32,015 nucleotides of DNA from Alphaproteobacteria bacterium (GTDB lineage: Bacteria > Pseudomonadota > Alphaproteobacteria > Rhizobiales > Devosiaceae): the NCBI GenBank assembly GCA_018818925.1, contig JAHJQZ010000119.1, forward strand, positions 1 to 32,015. Reading direction: 5' to 3'. The position numbers were made by a program, and so were the translations under genes. Below, one piece after another: positions 15,409 to 22,694 of this stretch. Each line of letters opens with the position of its first letter. Position 1 is the first letter of the stretch. The notes beneath the pieces are model-generated. The model was given only the letters and a program-made list of their open reading frames with translations, searched no databases and had not been told where the DNA came from.

Positions 15409-16480
15409 GTTCGCTTGCGCTTTCATTCTGGTGGTGACAGCATTGCTGTCACCTCTCGTTTTTGCGGCTGCCTTGGCCGCCGACCCTCCGCGGGTGATGG
15501 TCACCGCCGTCACCGAGACCGAGCCGGTCGATGCCGATCCGGACGATCCGGCGATCTGGATCAATACTGACAATCCGGCTCAAAGCCGGGTCATTGGCAC
15601 CGACAAGCAATACGGGTTGCTGGTGTTTGATCTCGACGGCAAAATCGTTCAGCGTCTGCCTGACGGCAAGCTCAACAATGTCGATATCCGCCAGGATGTC
15701 GATCTCGGCGGATCGAAAGTGACGCTGGTGGCCGCCTCCAAGCGCGAGGACAACACCATCGTGCTCTATACGGTCGCCGCCGACGGCACCCTGCAACACG
15801 CGACGCCCTTCGCCTTTCCCGGGGCGCTGCGCGATATCGAGGACGATATCTACGGCATCGGCCTGCATGTGGCGGCCGACGGCATCCCGCAGGTGATCGT
15901 CAATTTCAAGACCGGCGATGTGGTGCAATGGGCCGTGGCTGCCGACGCGACAGGCCAATTGTCTCTCACCCTGCTGCGCGAATGGACCGTTCCGAGCCAG
16001 CCCGAGGGCATTGTTGCCGACGACGAACTCGGCTTCATCTATGTAGGAGAGGAAAATGGCGGTATCTGGCGTTTTGAAGCCGATCCGCAAAAACCGGCCG
16101 AAGGCGTTCAGATCGATCTGGTGGGCTCGGCCTGCCTGGCCACCGACGATGTCGAAGGCCTGACCATCTACAAGACCGGTCCGCAAACCGGCTACCTCGT
16201 CGCCTCCTCGCAGGGCGACAATTCCTATGCGCTTTACGAGCGCCAGCCCAACGAAGCCGGCGAGCAGTCCTGCATCGGCAGCTTCTCGATCGGCACCGGC
16301 GCGACCGATCCGGTTGGCGAAACCGACGGGCTCGACGTCACGGCGCTGCCGCTCGGGCCGCTCTACCCGCAGGGTTTACTCGCCGTTCAGGACGACCGCA
16401 ACGAGGGGTTCACCCGCAACTTCAAATTCGTGTCCTGGCAGGAAGTGACCAAGGCATTGAATCTCGGCATAGCCGAATAA
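15401..16480 (+). CDS. Beta-propeller phytase (3-phytase)
   Basis: A 359-residue exported phytase of the beta-propeller class, which removes phosphates from calcium-phytate outside or in the periplasm. A signal peptide covers about residues 1-27 (A-A-A-L-A-A). Family motifs run through the chain: D-A-D-P-D-D-P-A-I-W at 45-54, G-T-D-K-Q-x-G-L-L-V-F-D-L, L-N-N-V-D-I-R, Q-P-E-G-I-V-A-D, Y-V-G-E-E-N-G-G-I-W, Y-L-V-A-S-S-Q-G-D-N-S-Y, E-T-D-G-L-D-V and F/Y-P-Q-G-L-L-A-V-Q-D-D near the end. These acidic clusters bind the catalytic calcium ions. It is coupled to the preceding exported protein. Expression under phosphate limitation is likely from family knowledge only. Confidence 0.9.
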   Translation: MTRFACAFILVVTALLSPLVFAAALAADPPRVMVTAVTETEPVDADPDDPAIWINTDNPAQSRVIGTDKQYGLLVFDLDGKIVQRLPDGKLNNVDIRQDVDLGGSKVTLVAASKREDNTIVLYTVAADGTLQHATPFAFPGALRDIEDDIYGIGLHVAADGIPQVIVNFKTGDVVQWAVAADATGQLSLTLLREWTVPSQPEGIVADDELGFIYVGEENGGIWRFEADPQKPAEGVQIDLVGSACLATDDVEGLTIYKTGPQTGYLVASSQGDNSYALYERQPNEAGEQSCIGSFSIGTGATDPVGETDGLDVTALPLGPLYPQGLLAVQDDRNEGFTRNFKFVSWQEVTKALNLGIAE

Positions 16481-16493
16481 GGGAAAGCAAAAA

Positions 16494-16524
16494 GGGCCCG
16501 CGCCACCCCGAATGGCGCGGGCCC
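16494..16524 (-). terminator. Strong intrinsic terminator for the rhodanese transcript
   Basis: A perfect 12-bp stem (GGGCCCGCGCCA with TGGCGCGGGCCC) with a seven-base loop. Read on the minus strand it is followed by TTTTTGCTTTCCC, so it terminates leftward transcription. On the plus strand, after the phytase, no T-run follows, though the stem could still stabilise that mRNA end. Confidence 0.8.
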
Positions 16525-16551
16525 ATGCCTGGGCAGGAGCGAAATCTCAGA

Positions 16552-16616
16552 TCAGCGCTCCGTCGCCCCCCGGCGTGAGCCCAGGCACCGATGCCGCCCC
16601 GGAGACTGGCGACATT
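16552..16616 (-). pseudogene. Decayed duplicate of the rhodanese 3' end
   Basis: These 65 bases repeat the last 66 bases of the rhodanese gene (16689-16754) with about four substitutions and one base missing from a C-run (six instead of seven). Translated on the minus strand the copy reads N-V-A-S-L-R-G-G-I-G-A-W-A-H-A-G-G before the lost base shifts the frame; the intact gene reads N-V-A-N-L-R-G-G-I-G-A-W-A-H-A-G-G-A-M-E-R-stop. It has no start and lies between the gene and its terminator. Confidence 0.8.
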
Positions 16617-16621
16617 CAGGA

Positions 16622-16666
16622 GCGTTTCCAGAAAAAGTGGACACCACTTTTTCGGTTCGGAAACGC
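16622..16666. repeat. Palindromic element, GAAAAAGTGG family
   Basis: Outer arms GCGTTTCC (16622-16629) and GGAAACGC (16659-16666), inner arms GAAAAAGTG and CACTTTTTC. The whole can fold into one long hairpin. This is a common rhizobial intergenic element. It sits exactly between the intact rhodanese 3' end and its decayed copy. Confidence 0.75.
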
Positions 16667-16688
16667 GACCACTCAAAAGACGGCAGCC

Positions 16689-17072
16689 TCAGCGCTCCAT
16701 CGCCCCCCCGGCATGCGCCCAGGCACCGATGCCGCCCCGGAGATTGGCGACATTGGTGTAGCCCATGGAAACCAGCTGCTGGCAGGCTGCGCCCGAACGG
16801 GCGCCCGAGGCGCAGACGACGATGATGCGCTTGTCGGCATCGGCCGCGGGCAGCGAGCCCGAGCCGTCCGGCCTGGCATGGCGCGTGAATTCGGGAAGCG
16901 GCGCGCGTACGGCGCCCTTGATGGTGCCGGACATCTGCATTTCGCCCAAGGATCTCACGTCGACAAAGAAGGTGTCCTTGTCGCCGAAGAACTCGACGGC
17001 GGAATTGCCGGAAATGGTCTGAACCTGGACGCCGGTCGAGGGGCCGCCCATCAAAGACTGCAGAAAGCTCAT
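16689..17072 (-). CDS. Single-domain rhodanese
   Basis: A 127-residue cytoplasmic rhodanese, which moves sulfane sulfur between donors and acceptors through a cysteine persulfide. The active-site loop is V-V-C-A-S-G-A-R-S-G with catalytic C87; the CDC25-like D-V-R-S motif is at about 38-41 and the C-terminal N-L-R-G-G-I-G-A-W is canonical. It follows the persulfide dioxygenase gene by 49 bases in the same direction, so thiosulfate or glutathione persulfide metabolism is the likely context. The ATG at 17072 is preceded by AGGAACAT. Its own 3' end is duplicated downstream. Confidence 0.88.
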   Translation of the reverse strand: MSFLQSLMGGPSTGVQVQTISGNSAVEFFGDKDTFFVDVRSLGEMQMSGTIKGAVRAPLPEFTRHARPDGSGSLPAADADKRIIVVCASGARSGAACQQLVSMGYTNVANLRGGIGAWAHAGGAMER

Positions 17073-17121
17073 GTGTATGTTCCTGTGCGGGGGAATGAGT
17101 GACGAAGGATGCGAATGGCGA

Positions 17122-18009
17122 TCAGGCGGCGAGGATGTCTTCTTTGCCCTTCTTGGCCTTGACCGGCACCACGAGGTAGTGGACGCCGTTGTGCTCGGCC
17201 TTGGGGAAACGGCCGGCGCGGATATTGACCTGGATCGAGGGCAGCAGCAGCACCGGCGCAGCAAGGGTCGCGTCGCGGGCCTGGCGCATGTTGACGAAGG
17301 CGTCCTCGGTGACGCCGTCCTTCAAATGCACGTTCTGCTTTTCGGCGGCGACCGTCGTTTCCCAGGCGTATTCGTCGCGGCCCGGCGCCTTGTAGTCGTG
17401 GCACATGAACAGGCGCGTCTCATCCGGCAGGGCTAGAAGCTTGTGGATCGAGTTGAAAAGCTGATGGGCGTCGCCACCGGGGAAGTCGGCGCGGGCCGTG
17501 CCGTAATCGGGCATGAAAATGGTGTCGCCGACGAACACGGCGTCGTCGATCCTGTAGGAAATGTCGGCGGGCGTATGGCCCGGCGTGTGCATGACCTCGG
17601 CGGTGAGGTTGCCGATTTTGAAGGTCTCGCCGTCCTTGAACAGGTGGTCGAAATCGGAGCCATCGGTCTTCAGATCAGTGGCGTTGAACACCGGGCGGAA
17701 GATGGTCTGCACCTTCACGATGTTCTCGCCGATGCCGATCCTGGCGCCAGTCTTGGCCTTGAAGAACGGGGCGCCGGACAAGTGGTCGGCATGGGCGTGG
17801 GTTTCGAGGGCCCAGACGATCCTGTAACCCTTCTCGTTGGCGCGGGCGAGAATCGCCTCGACCGAACGGGTGTCGACCGTGCCACCCTTGTGGTCGTAGT
17901 CGAGCACCGGGTCGATCACCGCGGCCTCGCCGGTCTCCGGGTCGGCGACGAGATAGGAAATGGTGTAAGTCGGTTGATCGAAAAAGGCTTCAATGACGGG
18001 CTTGGACAT
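17122..18009 (-). CDS. blh: Persulfide dioxygenase, Blh-type metallo-hydrolase
   Basis: A 295-residue metallo-beta-lactamase-fold protein of the ETHE1/Blh group, which oxidises glutathione persulfide to sulfite with a mononuclear iron. Motif T-H-A-H-A-D-H-L-S-G is at 70-79, the next histidine in H-T-P-G-H-T, an aspartate in F-V-G-D-T-I-F and a late C-H-D-Y histidine. The phrase D-Y-G-T-A-R-A-D-F-P-G-G-D is specific to persulfide dioxygenases. In Agrobacterium and Xylella the orthologue, Blh, is controlled by BigR, whose gene lies divergently here. The start at 18009 follows a GGAGACGAC ribosome binding site. Confidence 0.9.
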   Translation of the reverse strand: MSKPVIEAFFDQPTYTISYLVADPETGEAAVIDPVLDYDHKGGTVDTRSVEAILARANEKGYRIVWALETHAHADHLSGAPFFKAKTGARIGIGENIVKVQTIFRPVFNATDLKTDGSDFDHLFKDGETFKIGNLTAEVMHTPGHTPADISYRIDDAVFVGDTIFMPDYGTARADFPGGDAHQLFNSIHKLLALPDETRLFMCHDYKAPGRDEYAWETTVAAEKQNVHLKDGVTEDAFVNMRQARDATLAAPVLLLPSIQVNIRAGRFPKAEHNGVHYLVVPVKAKKGKEDILAA

Positions 18010-18059
18010 CGTGTCGTCTCCCTGAATCTGGTGGTGCGCGCCGCATGGCGCCGGCTTCG

Positions 18060-18094
18060 GTTGACATATATATTCAACATCGCTTATAAAGCAA
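18060..18094. promoter_or_regulatory. Divergent bigR/blh promoters over an AT-rich operator
   Basis: Rightward: TTGACA (18061-18066), 18-bp spacer, TATAAA (18085-18090; or TTATAA one base earlier). Leftward: TTGCTT (18094-18089), 16-bp spacer, TATATA (18072-18067). Both overlap the inverted repeat GTTGA-N9-TCAAC (18060-18078), an AT-rich palindrome of the sort bound by BigR. One repressor dimer could shut both transcripts. Confidence 0.7.
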
Positions 18095-18118
18095 GTGCTT
18101 TTTTAGTGGAGAGCTAAA

Positions 18119-18430
18119 ATGCTCGCTCAAGACCTGACCGACATCGAAACCCGGGCCGATATGATGGGCCGGACACTGAAGGCGCTCGGCAATGGCAAGC
18201 GCCTCGTCATCCTGTGCAAGCTGATGCAGGCGGGCGAGATGAATGTCAGCACGCTGGCCGAGGCGCTTGGGCTCAGCCAGTCGGCGCTTTCCCAGCACCT
18301 GGCCAAGATGCGGATGGAGGGTCTCGTCGCCACCAGACGCGACAGCCAGACCATATGGTATCGCCTCGCCGATCCCCGCATCGAGGACCTGCTCGGCTCG
18401 CTTCACACCATCTATTGTTCGAAAGACTGA
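18119..18430 (+). CDS. bigR: BigR-type persulfide-sensing ArsR repressor
   Basis: A 103-residue winged-helix repressor of the BigR/SqrR branch. Two cysteines, C33 in L-V-I-L-C-K and C100 in H-T-I-Y-C, match the pair that forms a tetrasulfide or disulfide bridge when sulfane sulfur is present, releasing the protein from DNA. The recognition helix is in L-S-Q-S-A-L-S-Q-H-L (about 52-61). A GGAGAG ribosome binding site precedes the ATG. Divergent from blh and six bases ahead of a TauE/SafE gene, so it controls sulfide detoxification in both directions. It is shorter at the N terminus than Agrobacterium BigR. Confidence 0.9.
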   Translation: MLAQDLTDIETRADMMGRTLKALGNGKRLVILCKLMQAGEMNVSTLAEALGLSQSALSQHLAKMRMEGLVATRRDSQTIWYRLADPRIEDLLGSLHTIYCSKD

Positions 18431-18435
18431 TTCAA

Positions 18436-19224
18436 ATGGACCTTGCTGCCCTGCTGGCGCCGCTTTCCGGCGCCCTCGTTGGACTCGTTCTCGGGCTGAT
18501 CGGCGGCGGCGGCTCGATCCTCGCCGTGCCGCTGCTCGTCTACGTCGTCGGTGTCACTCCGACCCATGTGGCGCTCGGCACTTCGGCCCTCGCCGTAGCG
18601 CTGACCGCGCTGGTCAATCTCATCCCCCATGCCCGCGCCGGCCGGGTCAAATGGCAATGCGCCCTGGTCTTCACCGTCTCCGGCATGATCGGCGCCTGGG
18701 CTGGATCGAGCGTCGCCAAGGTCGTCGACGGCCAGCAGCTTCTGGTGCTGTTCGGCCTGTTGATGCTCGTCATCGGCGGCACCATGCTGTTCGGGCGCGC
18801 GGGCGGCGGCAATGCCGAAATAAGGCTCAGTTCGGCTACGGCCAGCAGGCTTTTGCCACGCCTCATTCCCATCGGCTTCGGCGTCGGCGTCCTCTCCGGG
18901 TTCTTTTCCATCGGCGGCGGCTTTCTCATCGTGCCCGGCCTGATGCTGGCGACCGGCATGCCGCTCGCCTTTGCCGGCGCCACCTCGCTGGTCGCCGTCT
19001 TCGCCTTCGGCGCCACCACCGCCACCAATTACGCCATTTCCGGCCTGGTCGACTGGCAACTCGCTGCCCTGTTCATCCTCGGCGGCGCCATCGGCGGCGG
19101 CATCGGCGTCTTCGTCGGCCGCTGGATGAGCGGCCACAAAAACGCTCTCAGATACGTCTTTTCCGCCGTGGTCATCTCCGTCGGCATCTGGATCGTCTGG
19201 CGCGGGCTCGGGGCGCTGATGTAG
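18436..19224 (+). CDS. TauE/SafE-family membrane exporter
   Basis: A 262-residue polytopic membrane protein of the TauE/SafE (DUF81) family, members of which export sulfite, sulfoacetate or related anions. About eight hydrophobic helices form two similar halves; the repeat signature G-x-x-x-G-x-x-G-G-G-G occurs at L-I-G-G-G-G-S-I and F-S-I-G-G-G-F-L. It starts five bases after the bigR stop and is surely co-transcribed with it. In this setting the likely cargo is sulfite made by persulfide dioxygenase, which closes the pathway of persulfide to sulfite to export; this is inferred from context. Confidence 0.88.
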   Translation: MDLAALLAPLSGALVGLVLGLIGGGGSILAVPLLVYVVGVTPTHVALGTSALAVALTALVNLIPHARAGRVKWQCALVFTVSGMIGAWAGSSVAKVVDGQQLLVLFGLLMLVIGGTMLFGRAGGGNAEIRLSSATASRLLPRLIPIGFGVGVLSGFFSIGGGFLIVPGLMLATGMPLAFAGATSLVAVFAFGATTATNYAISGLVDWQLAALFILGGAIGGGIGVFVGRWMSGHKNALRYVFSAVVISVGIWIVWRGLGALM

Positions 19225-19291
19225 GAGACTTGTGGACGACGGGGCCGCCGCCGCGCTATCACCCGCGCGACCCGAACCTGACCGGACCCGC

Positions 19292-21100
19292 ATGGCCGCC
19301 GAACTTCTCGCACTCAAGGACATCAGCCTGACATTCGGCGGCCAGCCGCTGCTCGACGGCGTCGACCTTTCCGTCCGGCCCGGCGACCGCATCGCGCTCG
19401 TCGGTCGCAACGGCTCGGGCAAGTCGACGCTTTTGAAGATCGCGGCCGGCCTGATCGAACCCGACGCGGGCCAGGTCTTCACCGCGCCCGGCGCCACCGT
19501 CCGCTACCTGCCGCAGGAGCCGGACCTTGCCGGCTTCGACACCGTGCTGGCCTTCGTTGAGGCGGGCCTGACCGGTGGCGATCCGATGCACCGGGCGCAA
19601 TATCTCGTCGACCATCTGAAGCTCGACGGCGACAAGGACCCGAAAACCCTTTCCGGCGGCGAGGCGCGCCGCGCCGCCCTGGCGCGCACCCTGGCCCCCG
19701 AGCCCGATATCCTGCTGCTCGACGAGCCGACCAACCATCTCGATCTGCCGGCCATCGAGTGGCTCGAATCCGAGCTGGTCGCCACGCGCTCGGCTTTCGT
19801 CCTGATCAGCCACGACCGGCGCTTCCTGACCGATCTGACGCGCGAGACCATTTGGCTCGACCGTGGCATGGCCCGCGCCCTCGACGACGGCTTTGCCGGC
19901 TTCGAATCCTGGCGTGACCGCGCGCTCGAGGAAGAAGAGCAGGAACGTCATAAGCTCGATCGCGAGATCGTCCGCGAGGAGCATTGGGTGCGCTACGGCG
20001 TCACGGCCCGCCGCAAACGCAATGTCCGGCGCATGGCCGAACTGGCCGAATTGCGCCGGACGCGGCGCGACGCCCGCCAGCAGATCGGTACCGTCGCGCT
20101 CTCGGTCGCGTCGGGCAAGACCTCCGGCCAGATCGTCATCGATGCCGAAAACCTCGAAAAAGGCTTCGACGGCCGCCCGATCGTTTCGGATTTCTCGACC
20201 CGGGTGCTGCGCGGCGACCGGCTCGGCATCGTCGGCCCGAACGGCGCCGGCAAGACCACGCTCGTCAAGCTGTTGACCGGCACGCTCGCGCCCGATGCCG
20301 GCACCGTCAAGCTCGGCACCAGGCTCGACATGGCCATGCTCGACCAGCGACGCGACGCCCTCAAGCCCGAAATGACGCTCAAGGACGCCTTGACCGGCGG
20401 CAATTCCGATTGGGTCGAGATCAACGGCCAGAAGCGCCATTTCGCCGCCTACATGAAGGATTTCCTGTTCGCGCCGGAACAGGCCGGCACCTCGGTGGCG
20501 CGTCTTTCCGGCGGCGAGCGCGCCCGCGTTACCCTCGCTCGCGCCCTTTCCCTGCCCTCGAACCTTCTGGTTCTCGACGAGCCGACCAACGATCTCGACC
20601 TCGAAACGCTCGACCTGTTGCAGGAACTGGTGGCCGACTATGCCGGCACCGTCATCGTCGTTTCCCACGACCGCGACTTCCTCGACCGCGTCGCCACAGC
20701 GACACTGATCGCCGAAGGCGACGGGGGCTGGACCGAATATGCCGGCGGCTATTCCGACATGGTGGCGCTGCGCGGCCACGGCGTTCTGGAGCGGGCATCG
20801 GACAGGCCGCGCGTCGCGCCGAAACGGACGCCGCCGCTATCGCCGCCCGCCGCGAGCAAACCGAAAAAGCTGTCGTTCAAGCAGCTGCATGCGCTGAAAC
20901 AGCTTCCGGCAACCATGGAATCGCTGCAGGCCGAACTGGCCGGCATCGAGCGAAAACTGGCCGATCCGGCCCTGTTCAACCGCGATCCCGGCGGCTTTTC
21001 CGCGCTCACCGAACGGCATGAGGCGGCCCGGGCCGAACTGGCGGCGGCGGAGAACGAATGGCTCGAACTCGAGCTTTTGCGCGAGGAACTCGGCGGCTGA
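19292..21100 (+). CDS. uup: ABC-F ATPase, Uup type
   Basis: A 602-residue soluble protein with two ABC ATPase domains. Walker A motifs are GRNGSGKST (about 37-45) and GPNGAGKTT (about 329), each with L-S-G-G-E signature and D-E-P-T-N-H/D-L-D Walker B. An arm-like linker rich in R and E joins them, and a C-terminal coiled-coil (about 530-602) is specific to Uup. ABC-F proteins act on ribosomes rather than in transport; Uup also affects transposon excision and branched DNA in E. coli. I start at ATG 19292; the frame is open to GTG 19232 but has no family similarity there. Confidence 0.92.
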   Translation: MAAELLALKDISLTFGGQPLLDGVDLSVRPGDRIALVGRNGSGKSTLLKIAAGLIEPDAGQVFTAPGATVRYLPQEPDLAGFDTVLAFVEAGLTGGDPMHRAQYLVDHLKLDGDKDPKTLSGGEARRAALARTLAPEPDILLLDEPTNHLDLPAIEWLESELVATRSAFVLISHDRRFLTDLTRETIWLDRGMARALDDGFAGFESWRDRALEEEEQERHKLDREIVREEHWVRYGVTARRKRNVRRMAELAELRRTRRDARQQIGTVALSVASGKTSGQIVIDAENLEKGFDGRPIVSDFSTRVLRGDRLGIVGPNGAGKTTLVKLLTGTLAPDAGTVKLGTRLDMAMLDQRRDALKPEMTLKDALTGGNSDWVEINGQKRHFAAYMKDFLFAPEQAGTSVARLSGGERARVTLARALSLPSNLLVLDEPTNDLDLETLDLLQELVADYAGTVIVVSHDRDFLDRVATATLIAEGDGGWTEYAGGYSDMVALRGHGVLERASDRPRVAPKRTPPLSPPAASKPKKLSFKQLHALKQLPATMESLQAELAGIERKLADPALFNRDPGGFSALTERHEAARAELAAAENEWLELELLREELGG

Positions 21101-21310
21101 CGGCGTCCTGGCGGCCTGCCGCCCGAGCCGGCGACGGACCGCCAAGCAGCACGAATCCGGGCCATTAAGTCTACGACTGAGACAGGACCTGCGTCGGAAG
21201 GTCGCGCGGACGTGCGCCGCCAACGGGCCTAGTCTTGGCATGCGGAAAAGATGCCACTGCTCAACATTATGAAAAATATAGGGAAGTTCGGCATCCGAAA
21301 AGCTTGGTAC

Positions 21311-21323
21311 GCTAAATATTAGC
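21311..21323. promoter_or_regulatory. Inverted repeat upstream of the RirA-like gene
   Basis: GCTAA-ATA-TTAGC, 65 bases before the start codon, in an AT-rich stretch of otherwise GC-rich DNA. It may be an operator, possibly for autoregulation or iron control. The rest of 21101-21388 holds no gene that I can see. Confidence 0.4.
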
Positions 21324-21388
21324 GCGCACTTGAACGTTGGCCATCATTTGGCTATGGCAAGTCGCGCGGGCGTAGGAGGACCAGCGCT

Positions 21389-21826
21389 ATGCGTCTGACA
21401 AAACAATCAAGTTATGCGATACGCGCGTTGATGTATTGCGCCCTCAACGATCCAAATCTCAGCCAGGTCAGTGCGATTTCTAAGTCCTTCGGCATTTCCG
21501 AGGCCTTTTTGTTCAAGCTCATCAAGCCGCTGGTCAAGAACAACATTCTCGCCACCGTGCGCGGACGCAATGGCGGCATCAAGCTGGGCCGGCCGGCAAG
21601 CGAGATCACGGTCTATGAATCGATTCGCCTGACCGAGGACAGTTTTGCGCTGGCGCCCTGTTTCGAGGACGCGAAGGCCGATTGTCCGCTGGCCGAACAC
21701 TGCCGTTTCCACGACGTGCTGAATTCGGCGCTCGCCGCCTTTTTCAAGGAACTCGATTCCTACACCATCGCCGATCTGGTCGCCAACCGCGAAATCCTGC
21801 GCGAACGTCTCGCCATCTCGGCCTGA
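21389..21826 (+). CDS. RirA-like Rrf2 family iron-sulfur regulator
   Basis: A 145-residue Rrf2-family regulator. The start M-R-L-T-K-Q-x-x-Y-A, the helix-turn-helix with V-R-G-R-N-G-G-I-K-L-G (about 57-67) and three cysteines at positions 91, 99 and 105 are those of RirA, the rhizobial iron regulator that uses a 4Fe-4S cluster bound by three cysteines and represses iron uptake when iron is ample. The remaining sequence differs from well-known RirA in many places, so it may be RirA itself or a paralogue. The ribosome binding site GTAGGAGGA is excellent. It stands alone. Confidence 0.82.
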   Translation: MRLTKQSSYAIRALMYCALNDPNLSQVSAISKSFGISEAFLFKLIKPLVKNNILATVRGRNGGIKLGRPASEITVYESIRLTEDSFALAPCFEDAKADCPLAEHCRFHDVLNSALAAFFKELDSYTIADLVANREILRERLAISA

Positions 21827-21963
21827 GTCGAAGGCGACGTATCGCCGCCGCCGCCGGCCGTCGATTCCGGTGCGCCCGTGCGCCGGGCATGGCGGTTTGC
21901 CCCGGCACATGGATCGGGCCGCACCTGCCCCGTATCCCCACTCATGAAGGGGCGGCAAGCGGG

Positions 21964-22227
21964 CTAGCCTTTCGCTCCCCGCGCCGCCTCCGGCCTTTCG
22001 AGCGCGTAGACGGCATCATCGAAGGCCTCGACCTGCTGGCGGAACGCCGCCTGCGCATCGTGCAGTCCCTTGTTGTAGTAGAAGGCGCCGATATCCACCT
22101 CAAGGAAATCGATCAGCAGTTCGGCACCGATGTCGCCGATGGGCTGGTCGAGCTCGGTGTCGAAATAGTCCCGCATTTTCAAGACGAGCGCGCGCTTTTC
22201 CTCGCGGCTGAAGGCAATCCTGTCCAT
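21964..22227 (-). CDS. DUF2164 family protein
   Basis: An 87-residue cytoplasmic protein that matches DUF2164: I-x-F-S-R-E-E-K-R near the start, F-D-T-E-L-D-Q-P-I-G-D, A-E-L-L-I-D-F-L and I-G-A-F-Y-Y-N-K-G-L-H-D-A-Q. No function is known for the family. The ATG at 22227 has a perfect GGGAGGA ribosome binding site; the frame continues upstream over the B12 riboswitch on the other strand, so a longer form is excluded. It diverges from the cobalamin operon. Confidence 0.88.
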   Translation of the reverse strand: MDRIAFSREEKRALVLKMRDYFDTELDQPIGDIGAELLIDFLEVDIGAFYYNKGLHDAQAAFRQQVEAFDDAVYALERPEAARGAKG

Positions 22228-22296
22228 GTGTCCTCCCTTCGCATCCGGGCGCGGCTTGCTTTCGTGTCCGGTGCATGCCATTGCTTTTGACGTATT

Positions 22297-22530
22297 GGTT
22301 CTTCCTGCCCGAAGCGCAGGAAGATGAAAAGGGAACACGGTGCGGGCTACCCAAAAGGGACCAAAACCGTGGCTGCCCCCGCAACTGTGAGCGGTGAGGC
22401 TTTCGCAAATCCCACTGGCCGAAAGGCTGGGAAGGGGCGGAGCCGACGTGTGTGACCCTCGAAAAGTGGGAACCGGTTTTCGGTCAAGGGTCACGCAAGA
22501 AGTCACACCGTAAGCCAGGAGACCTGCCAA
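22297..22530 (+). ncRNA. Cobalamin (B12) riboswitch
   Basis: A B12 riboswitch in the leader of the cobalt/cobalamin operon. Conserved parts are present in order: the first stem TCTTCCTGC/GCGCAGGAAGA, the GGGAACACGGTGCGG segment, CCCCCGCAACTGTGAGCGG, the CACTGGCCGAAAGGCTGGGAAGG stem-loop, and the B12 box AGCCAGGAGACCTGCC (22513-22528). The arm before the B12 box (GTGTGAC at 22449-22455 with GTCACAC at 22502-22508) carries an extra apical palindrome. Adenosylcobalamin binding should reduce expression of the genes below. The nearest rightward gene, 165 bases on, is the CbiM-like permease. Confidence 0.95.
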
Positions 22531-22576
22531 TCGCCCGATCAACGCTCATCTGTCGGTGGGACAGGCGGAGGTGTGC

Positions 22577-22597
22577 ATGACTCGTTTCTCAGGCTGA
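22577..22597 (+). CDS. Possible six-codon leader ORF after the riboswitch
   Basis: ATG followed by five codons and TGA (MTRFSG), with a very good GGCGGAGGTG ribosome binding site just upstream. It lies 49 bases after the B12 box and 98 before the permease start, in the expression platform. It may be a leader peptide or an accidental match; its ribosome binding site could be the element masked when B12 binds. Confidence 0.25.
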   Translation: MTRFSG

Positions 22598-22694
22598 TTC
22601 CTTTCAGGGGGCCCTTGCGCCCATGCCGGCCGGCGCCTGCGTTCCGGACCGGTGTTTCGGACTCCAATTCCGCATTCCCATAAGGACACAGATC

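Noticed and set aside
16494-16524. Terminator assigned to the phytase (plus strand)
   Set aside because: The T-run lies on the minus-strand side of the stem; on the plus strand the stem is followed by ATGCCTGG.
22228-22542. N-terminal extension of the DUF2164 protein across the riboswitch
   Set aside because: The added residues resemble no family member, and the B12 riboswitch explains the conserved DNA on the other strand.
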